DNA of 64,000 bases from Nymphaea colorata (taxonomy: Eukaryota > Streptophyta > Magnoliopsida > Nymphaeales > Nymphaeaceae): the NCBI RefSeq assembly GCF_008831285.2, contig NC_045147.1:20154581-20218580 (forward strand), read 5' to 3'. The notes under the pieces are model-generated. The model had not been told where the DNA came from and did no database searches. It was given only the letters and a program-made list of their open reading frames with translations. This document shows positions 1 through 12,591 of the stretch, piece by piece. Position numbers and translations under genes: made by a program. Position 1 is the first letter of the stretch. Every line of letters starts with the position of its first letter.

Positions 1-2574
1 GCAGGTTCTATCGGGAGTCAAATGCACAAGCAGTCAAACATTTGGTATCAGAGCTTTTCCTCACGGAGACTGATTTGGTCTTTTTGCAATTGGTTTATTA
101 TGAGACCTTTTCTTATAAGAGGATTTTTTTTTCTTACTTTCTCTTCATACTGTTTTGCATTGCCAGGACAAACTTCATGAGTATCTTGGTCTAATGCAAG
201 CCATCCGTAGTGCATTCTCAGATCGATCCAGTGCCTTATTGACCGTGCAAACACTTTCATCTGAATTATCTTCCATGAGTTCAAGAGCTGAAAAGCTTGA
301 AGCTGCTTCCTCAAAAATATTTGGTGGAGACAAAACTAGGAATCGCAAATTGGAAGAGCTGAGGGAAGCAATAAAAGTTACTGAAGATGCTAAAAACTCT
401 GCAGAGAAAGAATATGAAAGGATTAAGGTAAAATATCAATGCTTTGTGCTCACAAAAACCATGACTTGATTAATGATACATACATGTTTTATAGGTTAAT
501 AAAATTGTATTGATAAAATATGAGGAACTTATAGTGTTCAAATGTGATTGGATGTTGACTTACTCATAGCATTTCCCAGAAAATGCATTGTAGCATTTAT
601 CAGACATCTCCTCTGTAAGGGGTTCGGTGCTTTTGACCTGCTGACATGCACCTGGCCCTTGAACGGTAAACACATTTGAGAACTGTAGTATGAGAGGTTG
701 ATTATAATGCATAAATACTTCATAGATTGATATTCATGTGTCATAAGGGTGTAAAGGCATTGAGTTCAGATCTCTACTATACTGAGTCTGATGCACAACG
801 GGTTGCCATGTACTTAGCACATCCATATCCAATCTATTTGTAATCCTATTGTATGAGGTCTCCTTACCTCCTCTGCTGTTGCTTGCACAAGGCAGAGAAA
901 TTACTATTAGAGGCTTTAGGTAATGCTTCTCATTGTTGTGTTGCTTGTTGTGGAGAATTGAGAGCCCTACCCAACCAAAAGGCGTAGTGTACCCGACCTG
1001 CTATTGAAGGGTGCAGTTTCTTTTGGTTTGGGTGTAAAATATATTTCATAGTAATTTATGTAAATTTTTGTTGTAGGTTGGATAATATCTTGTCTGTGTC
1101 CATTTCAAGAGCATTACTTAGGGAATAAGTTAGGTTTAGCTGGGAAATGGTTACTGACATGTAACATTGATTCTGTTTCCCTGTTAAAATATTTTTATTT
1201 ACTTCCAGGCTTCCAGCTATTGTTTCTAGGTAGACGATTCATATTTCAATGAACGAACTGTTTGTGGTGACTAAGCTAAGGTTCTTGACTTGTGTGATTT
1301 GTTTCCTTCTTCCTAGAGTGTTATGGTTAAAGAATTTTGATATTTTTCAAGGTTAATTTTTTTTTTTCAACCGTGGGGATATAGATATATTTTGTAACCT
1401 GTTTCCATCAACTTTTGCCTTGGAGATTGCGCTCCTGTGCATTCAAAGTTATTCCCCTATTTTATATAACATCTCAAAAATTTAGTCTTGTGTTGAAGAT
1501 TGTGAGAAATCTTCAAGAGTTTATAAAGGGGGGTTAGTTGAGTAACTTGTTGCATGGTACCTACCTTTTTTAAGGTTTGCTAGGGTGTGAGTTGGAATTC
1601 GCCAAGTTGGGAGCCTAAGCCCACCAGTGTGAGTAAGCCGAGTTGTTATAGTTGTTCAACCGTTAACACTTGGACTTAGGGTCCCACGCTCGCGGATACA
1701 TGTTCCTTAAAGGAGGAGGGGGAGGGGGTGGATTATAACACCCTAAAAATTTAGTATCATATTAAAATCTATGGGAAATATTCAAAGGTTTTTAATGGGG
1801 TTAGCTAAGTAACTTCTTGTCCTGGTTCTTAGCCTTTTTGGGGCTGGAATTAAAGTTGCTATGGGGTGGGCTAGGATCCACCAACTTGGGAGCCCGAGCC
1901 CTGTTTCAGGGTGGGCCAGGTTATTTCATTTAAAGTTTTGGAGTAATCCAATTCTGTGTGATTGGTGATGCTGCAACATCTTTCGAAATTGACTCTTATC
2001 TTCTAAATTTGCTGTCTAACTAATACTTTCTTGTAAAGTAGCTTTGACTGGTTGATATATAGGTGCATGATCTTTCTGTGAATATCCCCATCTGTTTGTT
2101 GTGGATTTTTCGTCCATGCATCTTTGTTTAGTGTCCATTTCTCGTCACACGCTACTCTATATTATTCATATTGGAAAATTCATTAAAATTGGTCTCTGTG
2201 TAGTGTGTCCATGACATATCTTTTTACACCTATTTTCATGATTGCTTCCTCGTGAAGTGAGGGGGAGCTGTTACTGGTTTTTAAACTTTGACACTTCTGG
2301 AGAGGCTAGGTGTTAATGTCTGACACATTTGGATACTAACTCTCCCTAGCATCCATTGTGACTTCATTCTTCTGACAAGCAGTGTCCAGAACCATCGTGT
2401 CCTACACTCTTAGATATCTTTGTAAAGGTACTAAACATCCAGCGTACTATGTCCTCAATTTATAAAGCCTATGTAATTTGATTTCACTCTTGGAGGCACT
2501 GCAGAGATGAGCCCAACCTCATCCATGAACACGTTCTTGAGAAGGTTTAGGGCCTCAGGCCGTTAGACACAACT

Positions 2575-2610
<36 letters not shown>

Positions 2611-3817
2611 TCCTTTTTTTTCACTTGTTCTTGTATTTTTCCTTTTCTCTTAGCACGTTTTGTTCAGGTTAATTAATTACAGTAGTGCATCACAGTATTT
2701 TGACTTGTGGTGCAACTCTGTAACTATGATGTGGACATCAATATTCGATTCTGCCTCTCCAAGAGCATGAAGGCTATATATTTTTTTATGCGAGTCCCTT
2801 CGGGGTTCACCGTGACTTTAGTATAATAATTCAATATCAACAGAATAAATTGGTACAGGATCTTCAGAGTTGAACAGCTCCACAAAAAGAACAAAAATTG
2901 AAGATAAAATGTGTGCAATGCAATCTGCAGAATTGAATCCTTGAAAGCACTTCTTCCGTAGGTTTAACAGAAAATTAATTCCGGTTGGTCCAGGCCATCT
3001 CTTCTCTGCACATAAATGTAGTGTGTTCCACGCCTTCAATAAGTTAGAACGTTCTGAATGAACTTGTAATATTTAGCATATTGCACTTGAGAGTATTTCT
3101 TGTCTTCTTTGTTCTGTATGTTAGACTAGATCTGGTTTGGTGAGTAAACTATGAAGCTATGGGGTTACCATGGGGTACTCAGCTAGAGAAATGAAGGTTC
3201 AAGTCACCATGTAGTTTGTTGTTTACAATCCTCATATGAAAATGGTGTTACTGCTGGAGAATTTTTGGCACACCTTAGTCAAAAGAATTGAATAGCTTTT
3301 TCATATGGAAGTCTTTGTTCAATCAATGCGAGCAATCATATGACCTTATGGGCATGGTTATGCAGGAAAACAACAGGAGTGAGCTTGAAAGGTTTGGCAA
3401 AGAAAAAACAAGCGACTTCTTTGGCATGTTAAGGGGATTCATAATCAATCAGGTGCCTGTAATTTTTATTGTTTATAATGCTGCACAACTTTTCTGAATT
3501 CTCTAATATCCTCCACATTATCCTACACGTTTTCTATTATCTTCATAGGTGATAGCTTTTGGTATAAAAGGTTGAGATTCGGATAACCTAAATATACTGG
3601 AGAAAAACCATATTTTAACCACTTATAAGTTATATCCATACTGATTGCATCATCAGTAGGAAAGTCTGATTATGATCTTCCTTGCATTTTTCCACTTTGG
3701 TACTGAAACAAATAAATAACTGTGATTCCTTGATAGGTTGGGTATTCGGAGAAGATAGCCGGTGTATGGGCACAAGTTGTGGAAGAAACAAGCGGATATG
3801 CAAAAGAGAGCAGTTGA
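1..3817 (+). CDS. SNX2: Sorting nexin 2 (SNX2A/2B-like), C-terminal part only
   Basis: SNX1/SNX2 proteins act in retromer-linked sorting at plant endosomes; they pair a PX lipid-binding domain with a C-terminal BAR-like coiled coil. Only the end of the coiled-coil region is in the window; the start codon and PX domain lie upstream. Exons: 1-44 (frame from base 3, RFYRESNAQAVKHL), 167-427, 3366-3452, 3737-3817 (stop TGA 3815-3817). All junctions are GT-AG and phase 0. The second exon reads DKLHEYLGLMQAIRSAFSDR and continues with SSALLTVQTLSSELSS, followed by FGGDKTRNRKLEELREAIKV, as I remember for Arabidopsis SNX2. The C-terminus reads VWAQVVEETSGYAKESS. An AATAAA polyadenylation signal lies at 3894-3899. 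The intron 428-3365 is about 2.9 kb and holds repeats. Confidence in the family is high; choosing between 2A and 2B is not possible here. Confidence 0.9.
1464..1925. repeat. Duplicated repeat in SNX2 intron
   Basis: Two related segments lie head to tail inside the SNX2 intron, about 1464-1730 and 1734-1925. Both begin with ATAACA followed by CTCAAAAATTTAGT or CCCTAAAAATTTAGT. Both then share, in the same order, a GAAAT-TTCAA stretch, a GGGGTTAG segment, AGTAACTT, and an AAGTTGGGAGCC or AACTTGGGAGCC box. The divergence suggests an old duplication or two nested copies of a dispersed element. I see no coding capacity and cannot assign a transposon class. Confidence 0.55.
2576..2605. repeat. (CT)n microsatellite
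   Basis: Pure CT dinucleotide tract of about 30 bases inside the large SNX2 intron. Confidence 0.95.
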
Positions 3818-3899
3818 GGTTTTTGTTGTAAATGAATTTTGTGCCTGTTCTTTTCCATTTGTACATTACGATGAGTACCCAAAATGGCCACAGAATAAA

Positions 3900-5021
3900 C
3901 AGGGTCTGTAATATATGGTCTAACCAAACTCGCTTTGATTATGTCAATGCCCTGTTCCTAGTGAGTTTCCTGATTTGAAGCAATTCTTCTGCACTTTCGT
4001 CAAATTTGTATCGCTGTTACACTAATAACAAGTGCGTATATGCGGCTGGTAAAATGCTGTGCCCATGAAGCCACAGAGTTGCAGCAGGCATTGTCAAGGA
4101 AAAGCAAAACAATGGTAAGTTTTCACTTTTTTTCCTTTTTTCTCAGCCGACACAGTCTCTAGGGATAATTTCAATGCAAAATAAATGCCAAATGTGTGTA
4201 GCACTCTTGGAATATGAAACTTACGAATACCATTGCCACGGAGTTCCACCAGGTGAAATGGTATTGCAAGTCAGTTGAACGAAGTAGATTGGATGATTCG
4301 TAGTCTCTTAACCAATAAAATTGGAAGCAGATTGGATGATTCCCATGATGCCACATCAAAATAACTACTAAAAAAATTACAGTCGCAGATGTAATAACTC
4401 TAAGCATGTCCATGGAAGAGAGACATTAACCATTTACACGCAGTTTTAGGTTCTTGTTTTCCACATTAATCAACTTTTGAGTAGAGATTTTTTTTGAAAA
4501 TGTCCAAAATAAAATCCAGAAAGTGTCATATAATACTGAACAACCCCACTCTATATATATCAAATCTATATTATTCAAATTTGGTCAAAGCTTTCTCAAA
4601 CAGTGAGATCCAGGAAACACTAGTAAACAGAGTTTGCTTTTACAGGACGCCAACTAGCGGAAAATGCTCCCGTTTATAAGTTGGTTGGTTGGACCTAGGT
4701 GTGAATCCGTTTCCCAGTTTATGATACGAATATTACCAAACGCTTAAGGGCGGACCTCTATCTGTCACTTATCCACTTACCTAAAAATACGGACCGGATT
4801 CGGTTGGGGACCGGATCTAGTTGGGGACCTGATCCCTCCTATCCCCTGCATTGACCTCCCTCTCTCTGTGCAATGGATAGTGCAATGATTGAGTTGGGTG
4901 GAGTGTTATAGTCACATCCTCAGTTCAAATCTTAAAGAGTGTTATTTTGATGGTATTGAGGAATTAGAGTGTCATTATGAAGGTTAAGTAGACTGGTTCT
5001 TGTCCCTTCCTCTTCCCTCCA

Positions 5022-5068
<47 letters not shown>

Positions 5069-6700
5069 GTGTCTTTTTAGTTATCATCAATCCCCAACAA
5101 ACATGCCAATAGGAGATAACTATGTACCCTAAGGGAGAAGCTACACAGGTGCGGTTCTGACTTTCTCATGCATCTAACAAAAAACCCAAAAAATTGATTC
5201 GATTTATTGGAATATCTAAAATTTGTTCATAAATCTGCCTCTCTTTTTGGAATGTATGCATGGAACAGTAACTGTTACTGTTCCCAAACAGCCAGTAAGA
5301 GAGTGTAGACCTCCCTTAGAAGCCTCTAAATGCTTCAGACAATGCCATAACGATGCCTTGTTTTTGTGCTTTGATGCATTAGTTATTTTTGTTCGATGAT
5401 ATGATTAATTTAGGGTTTCTCATTTCAGTATACATAAGATGAATTATCTGAATATATGATGCATAAAAATCATAAACATCTTAGACTTGAGTTTGATCTA
5501 ACCCTTGGCAGATAAGTTGAACATGATGATAGTATGTTAAGGCTGTTGGCATGCTTATGGGTGTCCTTTATGTACATATGCACTGATTTTTATTAGAGGG
5601 TCATACGTATTGAAAACACTAACTTCCACACCCAAGACTAGCGGAAAACATACTGTAGCTGGTGCAAGTTGACATCTATTAGTTGCATGACAAGAAAAAC
5701 CCAAACTTATAAATCAGGTACGGCTGTACCGTAGGTTGTGATTTGTTTCGACTGGTTGAAATTTGTTTATATTATTTGCATGATATGGACGTCTATTTGG
5801 TCTCACAATGTTGGCGCAAGGTTTGAGGTGGTTCTCATCCATTTCATGAAAAAAAAAAAAAATCTATGAAATAGAAGCTAGGAGATTAAACAAAATAATG
5901 GGCTGCACACGTGCTTTTAAAAGTATTCCTTTTCAAAATTTATCAAGGTCCTGTGTAGATTGTATATGGATGTTTTAATGCTTAAATTATTGGGTGTCTG
6001 GACTGTTAGGTTATAATAAAACATGGTTTCTTGAAGATGTAATCTTCCAACAGGATAAGATGTTTGTGTTAGTAGCCTTCGACCTATATGTAGAAATGCC
6101 ACTTTTATTTACTTTTATCGGTCCTCATTGTTTAGCTCACTCACTGTAATATGGTTCCTTTTTAGTTTTTTATGATCTATAGACTATCAATGCAAGTGCA
6201 GCACGGCCTTACTAGAACAGAGAATCGAATGTGGGAATGTGTTAGTATATACCTAATACAGAAGGACCATACAAATTCTTTTCCTTTTTATTTACTTTAC
6301 TTAATGGACTGCTGCAATAAAATCTGCTCCATAATACGAGTTCGTTCCTTTTTCGTTCTTCATTCTTTTTGCCTTGTTTTTTTCCTTTGGTTCTTATAAA
6401 ATAATTTATAAAAGCTTGTCCAATGACAAAAATGATATAATGGATGAAGATTCTTTTTAATCTGATCTTATCAAGATAGATAGACACAGGACTGTGTAAT
6501 AGGCATGACGGCCTGTCCATTCTTTTTTTTAATAAAATCAACAGTGATGTAGACGTCCTGTCCATTCCGTCGAACAGAACAGTTATCAAACGACCCCTGA
6601 ATTTGGACATAAGACCACGGACGGTCCTCCGAGAACGCAAATGCCCTCGATGTTTCCCATTTTCGATACTCCACTCGAAACCCTCGCTCCCTCGCGACTG
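3900..6700. other. Intergenic region, SNX2 to FGAM synthase
   Basis: About 2.8 kb between the SNX2 polyadenylation signal and the presumed 5' end of the FGAM synthase transcript. It holds a (CT)n tract of roughly 44 bases at 5025-5068, short A/T homopolymers, and no open frame that looks like a conserved protein. Confidence 0.6.
5025..5068. repeat. (CT)n microsatellite
   Basis: Uninterrupted CT tract of about 44 bases in intergenic DNA between SNX2 and the FGAM synthase gene. Confidence 0.95.
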
Positions 6701-6729
6701 CAGTGTTGCACTCCTGTGGAGTAACCATA

Positions 6730-6730
<1 letters not shown>

Positions 6731-6768
<38 letters not shown>

Positions 6769-8187
6769 GCTTCGCCTTTGGCAGGGAACAGCTCTCTCTT
6801 CCATTTTTTTTTTCTTCTTCCGCCGTTGGGAAACGTGGGTGCCACTGTTTTAACGCGACGTTTCAGCTTCTACTGGATTGAGGGGATTTCGTCGCCGTTG
6901 TTTACCGTCGTAACCGTCCAGGACATTGCCTGCCGGAGAAGGGTTTAGTGCAGGGCTGCGAGGAGCGATCTGCTCGAGCCATTCGACGTTTGTTTCTTCA
7001 TCCTCCGAGCTGCTATCAACGTTGGTGTCGAGCGCCAGGCATCATCCAGTAATTTCGTTGCCTGCTTCTGGTGCTCGTGACCACTGCAGCTCACTCCAGT
7101 CGCTGCTCTGCTGCTGCTGCTGTTCGTTTTGTTACTTTCTTTTTTCCAGGTATGCTGTAAAACCCTTCCTGGATACATGTCTGTTCAGAGAAAGGGGAAA
7201 ATGTAAATAGGGAATAGGAGGGGATGTGGAAATGGGGAATACACCCCTTTCATGCATTTAATGGCATCCTCTAAAAAACAGCGGCTTTGCCCATTAAAGT
7301 ATATGAACTGGATAAAGAGAGAGAGAGAGAGAGAGAGAGAAGGTGTGACTGGAAATGTGTTTGTGATATTGATCAAAGGGTGCGTGGACTTCTGTTACGG
7401 ATTTATTGTTATTGGGGAGAATTTAGACGGCTGCTTCTGGTTTACCGATTAAGGTTGTAGGTTTCTATTAAGGATGTGATTACAGTTGGCCTTTGCTAAA
7501 ACATATCTCATTTTGCTTGCGTTGCGTTGGTAGGCGTTAGTTGAAACGGAATGGTGTTGTGGTAGTCCAATCCCATTTGAGTTCCATTTCTTCAATTCTA
7601 CTTGTTTCATTTTCCTCTTGGCCTTCAACTTGAAGCTCTTAAGCCAATTGCTACATGACGTAAAGACTGTACATGTGCCAAGCTAGGACTGAGACTGGGG
7701 GATTGTTGGGGGGGGGGGCGGCGGGGCGGTGGTGCGCGCGGGGCGCAGGGGGGGTGGTGCTGGAACTTAGCTCAACTCGAACTTGGCTTGAGCTTGACAA
7801 GGCTTGAACCTGGCTAGGGTAATCCCAAGCCAAGCTGATTATGGGCTTCACGTAAAAAAGAACACAATGAGTTTTTAAAGTAGGTGCTTGAAAATGGCCA
7901 TTTCACTTAAGGCATGTTATTTGACAATAGTCAAAGAAATCTTATTTGGCAATAGTGTAATATATATTATAGAGTATGCTCTTGGAAATAGTCACAATGA
8001 AGTTTGCGTGAACTTTGAAACAATGTAGAATGGTGGCCAATCTGATACACAGTTACTGGTAACAATATAAGCCATATGTAGCTGACATGCAACACCATGC
8101 AATATTGACAACGTTGTTCTCCTGGTGGTATTTTTTTTTATGTGATTTATGTTTATCACGTCTCTCTTTCTCTGTGACTGTGAACAG
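6731..8187 (+). promoter_or_regulatory. 5' UTR, (CT)n tract and 5' UTR intron of FGAM synthase gene
   Basis: A (CT)n tract at 6731-6768, common near plant transcription starts, precedes a relatively GC-rich segment ending in TTTCCAG at 7149. A GTATGC donor at 7150 and an acceptor AACAG ending at 8187 define an intron of about 1.04 kb in the leader. The next exon begins at 8188 and carries the start codon at 8214. The intron holds a (GA)n tract (7316-7341) and a G-rich block (7707-7760). The donor is inferred from sequence only and the transcription start is unknown. Confidence 0.55.
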
Positions 8188-8213
8188 GAAAAACTTGATT
8201 GAGTATAGGAGCT

Positions 8214-11200
8214 ATGGCCTCTTCCACTGATATTTCTGCTTCAAAATTTTTAGCGGTATGCTTTGTTCGCTGGTGCAGGCTATTTCAATTTTTGTCTTGC
8301 TAAGCCATTGTTTTTCTTGATGTTGGAATATGAGTATATTCTATATGCTTAGAATATTTGGTTTTCATGTTCTTGTTTGGTCAAATTTTCTTGATTTTGA
8401 GTCATTTTGTTTCAGGGTACTTGGAGGAAGAAGCTGCCTTTGGCTAGAAGCCCCTATAATTGTAACGTGTTATGGAACAATAGGTTCCATTTGGGTAGTG
8501 TGTGTTACCAGAGGTCCTCGAGGATACCCCGTTTAGCTAAGAGAACAGCTGTGGCTCCCAAGTGCTTGTTGGGTGTTGTTGAAGGAGAATCAGGTCAATT
8601 GGATCAGTTGCAGTTGCCTGAGATAGTGCACTTTTACAGGGTTCCATTTCTCCGACCAAGCGCCACAGCTGAGCTCTTGAAGGTAGTTCAAAAGGTATCA
8701 GGTGATGTGATTAGCATCAAGACGGAGCAATGCTTCAATGTTGGTTTGAAATCTGCTTTGTCTGATGAGAAGCTCTGCATACTCAAGTGGCTGCTCAGGG
8801 AAACTTATGAGCCTGAGAATTTACAGGATGGAAGTTTCTTTCATAAAGAGATTGGTAATGAATCTACTGTGTTGATTGAAGTTGGACCACGTTTATCCTT
8901 CACCACTGCATGGTCTGCCAATGCTGTTTCCATCTGTAAGTCTTGCAATTTGACGGAGGTGGAGCGAATTGAGCGTTCTCGAAGGTATTTGCTCTACCTC
9001 AAGGATGGAGTGAATGGGCTAGGAGAAGATCAAGTTAGAGAGATTGCTTCTATGCTTCATGACAGGATGACCGAGTGCATATACCCAAGCAAGCTGGCCT
9101 CATTCAAGACTAATGCTGTGGTTGATGAAGTTGCAGAGGTGCCCGTCATTGAAAGAGGGAAAGAAGCATTGGAGGAGATCAATCAAAGAATGGGTCTAGC
9201 TTATGATGAACACGATATCAATTACTATACTAAGCTCTTCAGGGATGACATCAAGCGCAATCCAACAACTGTGGAGCTCTTTGATATTGCACAGTCAAAT
9301 AGCGAGCATTCTAGACACTGGTTTTTTAATGGAAAGCTTGTTATTGATGGACAGCCGATGGATAGGACTCTTTTCCAGATAGTGAAGAGCCCATTACAAG
9401 CAAATCCAAACAACTCTGTTATTGGTTTTAAGGATAACTCCAGTGCTATCCGAGGATTTGAAGTGCAACCATTGCTTCCGATGATGCCTGGATCCCCTTC
9501 TCCATTATGTCTGTCGTCCAATCAGCTTGATATTCTATTCACTGCAGAAACACACAATTTTCCTTGTGCCGTGGCACCTTATCCTGGAGCAGAGACGGGT
9601 GCAGGAGGTCGAATAAGAGATACACATGCGACAGGGTTGGGGTCATTTGTTGTTGCTTCAACAGCTGGCTATTGTGTGGGTAACCTTAATATTGATGGTG
9701 CTTATGCTCCTTGGGAGGATGATTCTTTCTCATACCCATCAAACTTGGCATCCCCCTTGCAGATTCTCATAGATTCCAGCAATGGTGCTTCAGACTATGG
9801 CAACAAGTTTGGGGAGCCCCTTATTCAGGGCTACACACGCACTTTTGGGATGCGATTAGCAAATGGGGAGAGGCGAGAGTGGCTGAAACCTATAATGTTT
9901 AGTGGAGGCATTGGTCAGATCGATCACAGGCATATAACTAAGGGAGAACCTGAGATTGGGATGTTGGTGGTAAAAATTGGTGGCCCAGCATATAGGATTG
10001 GCATGGGTGGTGGAGCAGCATCCAGCATGGTTAGTGGCCAGAATGATGCAGAACTAGATTTCAATGCTGTTCAGCGTGGGGATGCTGAGATGGCCCAGAA
10101 ACTATATCGTGTTATACGTGCATGCATTGAAATGGGGGAAAAGAACCCAATAATCAGCATTCATGATCAAGGTGCTGGAGGGAATTGCAATGTTGTGAAG
10201 GAAATAATTTATCCCAAGGGTGCCAAGATTGATATTCGATCCATAGTAGTTGGAGATGATACAATGTCAGTTTTAGAAATATGGGGTGCTGAGTACCAAG
10301 AACAAGATGCATTGTTGGTGAAGCCAGAGAGCAGGATGTTGTTGGACTCCATATGTCAGAGGGAAAGGGTGCCTATAGCAGTTATTGGTAGCATCAGTGG
10401 TGATGGGAAGATTGTGTTGGTAGACAGCTTTGATGTAGAAAAATGTCACTCATCTGGACTTCCACCCCCATCTCCTATAGTGGATCTAGACCTTGAAAAA
10501 GTGCTTGGCAGTATGCCTCAGAAACAGTTTGAATTCAAGAGGACAATTGAAGCCCAACAACCCTTTCATATCTACCCCGAGGTCTCAACAATGGATGCCC
10601 TTAACAGGGTGTTGCGTCTTCCCTCAGTCTGTTCAAAGCGCTTCCTGACAACCAAAGTTGATCGGTGTGTCACAGGTCTAGTTGCCCAGCAACAAACAGT
10701 GGGTGCCTTGCAATTCCCTCTTTCTGATGTTGCTGTCATTGCCCAGACTCACACAGATTTAACTGGTGGTGCATGTGCTATTGGTGAACAACCAATCAAG
10801 GGTTTATTGGACCCCAAAGCAATGGCTAGACTAGCTGTTGGAGAAGCATTAACAAATCTTGTATGGGCTAAAGTGACGTCGCTGGGTGATGTTAAAGCCA
10901 GTGGGAACTGGATGTATGCTGCTAAACTTGATGGTGAGGGGGCATGTATGTATGATGCTGCTGAGGCCCTCTGTGAGACAATGATTCAGCTTGGTATAGC
11001 AATAGATGGTGGGAAGGACAGCTTATCTATGGCAGCACATGCATCCGGTGAAGTTGTCAAAGCCCCTGGAAATCTTGTCATTAGTGTTTATGTGACCTGC
11101 CCAGATATAACAAAGACAGTGACACCAGATCTGAAGCTTGGGGATAATGGTGTTCTTCTGCACATTGATCTGGCTAAAGCAAAAAGGCGGTTAGGTGGTT

Positions 11201-12591
11201 CGGTTCTAGGTCAAGTTTTCAAACAGATTGGTGATGAGTGCCCTGATCTGGATGATGTTACGTACCTTAAGCAAGCATTTGAAGCTGTTCAAGATCTGAT
11301 TGGTCAAGGTCTTGTCTCATCTGGTCATGATGTTAGTGATGGTGGCATCATTGTGTGCATCCTTGAAATGGCATTTGCAGGGAATTGTGGAGTGCAAGTG
11401 AATTTGCCATCAAAGGGCAATGGTATCTTTGAAACACTTTTTGCCGAGGAGCTTGGGCTCGTTTTGGAGGTTGCAAAGAATAATGTTGATTTGGTAACAG
11501 AAAAGCTTGGTGCTTTCAATGTTTCAGCTGAGGTAATTGGCTGCGTCACTGAATCTCCATATGTAGATATTCTTATTGATGGTAAGCCTCAGTTACATGA
11601 GAAGATGACCCTCCTTAGGGACTTGTGGGAGGAAACAAGCTTCGATCTTGAAAAAATGCAGAGGCTACCGTCTTGTGTGCAACTGGAGAAAGAGGGCCTT
11701 AAGACTAGACATGCGCCTTCTTGGAAATTATCTTTTACGCCCCATTTTACAGACCAGAAGCTGATGCTAATTAGCTCTAAACCGAAAGTGGCAGTCATTC
11801 GTGAAGAAGGGAGCAATGGTGACAGGGAAATGGCAGCTGCCTTTTATTTTGCTGGTTTTGAGCCTTGGGATGTTTCAATGTCGGACATTTTGAATGGAAA
11901 AGTTTCCCTCCAAAGTTTCTGTGGAGTTGCATTTGTTGGTGGCTTCAGCTATGCTGATGTATTGGATTCAGCTAAAGGATGGTCAGCATCAATAAGATAC
12001 AATGACTCCCTCCTAAGTCAGTTCCAAGATTTCTTTAATCGCCCAGACACATTCAGCCTTGGGATCTGTAATGGCTGTCAGCTCATGGCGCTCCTTGGGT
12101 GGGTACCTGGGTATAAATTGGATGGGATCAGCGCAACTAGTGATGCTCTACAGCCAAGGTTCATTCACAATGAATCTGGGCGTTTTGAGTGCCGGTTCAC
12201 AAGTGTTACAATAATGGATTCTCCTTCTATAATGCTGAAAGGCATGGAGGGTAGTACCTTTGGTGTTTGGGCTGCTCATGGTGAAGGGCGTGCTTATTTT
12301 CCTGATGATGAGGTGTTCAAACATGTACTTCAGTCAAACTTGGCCCCAGTGAGGTACACTGATGATGATGGTGATGTTACTGAATCTTACCCTTTCAATC
12401 CTAATGGTTCTCCACTGGGTATTGCTGCCCTCTGTTCTGAAGATGGAAGACACCTTGCTATGATGCCACATCCAGAACGTTGTTTCCTAATGTGGCAGTA
12501 CCCATGGTATCCAAAGGAATGGGAAGTTGGTAAAAAAGCTCCCAGTCCATGGTTAAAGATGTTTCAAAATGCTCGTCAATGGTGCTCCTGA
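8214..12591 (+). CDS. PUR4: Phosphoribosylformylglycinamidine synthase (FGAM synthase, PurL/PUR4 type), organelle-targeted
   Basis: Catalyses the fourth step of de novo purine synthesis: FGAR + glutamine + ATP to FGAM; in plants the enzyme is imported into plastids and mitochondria. Two coding exons: 8214-8255 (14 codons from ATG) and 8416-12591 (stop TGA), joined in phase 0, giving 1405 residues, close to the Arabidopsis protein. The Ser/Arg/Lys-rich N-terminus looks like a transit peptide. Visible order: PurS-like N-region and linker (NSEHSRHWFFNG near residue 309), first synthase half (AETHNFP near 391, GAETGAGGRIRDTHATG), second half (DGGKDSLSM near 879), then a C-terminal class I glutamine amidotransferase with nucleophile Cys1232 in GICNGCQ and His1366/Glu1368 in MMPHPERCF. 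All catalytic residues are present and the main exon is uninterrupted. A downstream 3' UTR intron is possible (GT at 12598), and AATAAA lies at 13801-13806. Confidence 0.97.

Noticed and set aside
6242-6845. Overlapping minus-strand frames of up to 132 codons near 6242-6845
   Set aside because: They run through the (CT)n/(GA)n tract and leader of the FGAM synthase gene and encode Arg-Glu dipeptide repeats.
9225-11816. Open frames on the minus strand across the FGAM synthase exon (about 9225-9521, 11325-11549, 11589-11816)
   Set aside because: They are shadows of the strongly conserved coding exon on the plus strand and show no family motif of their own.
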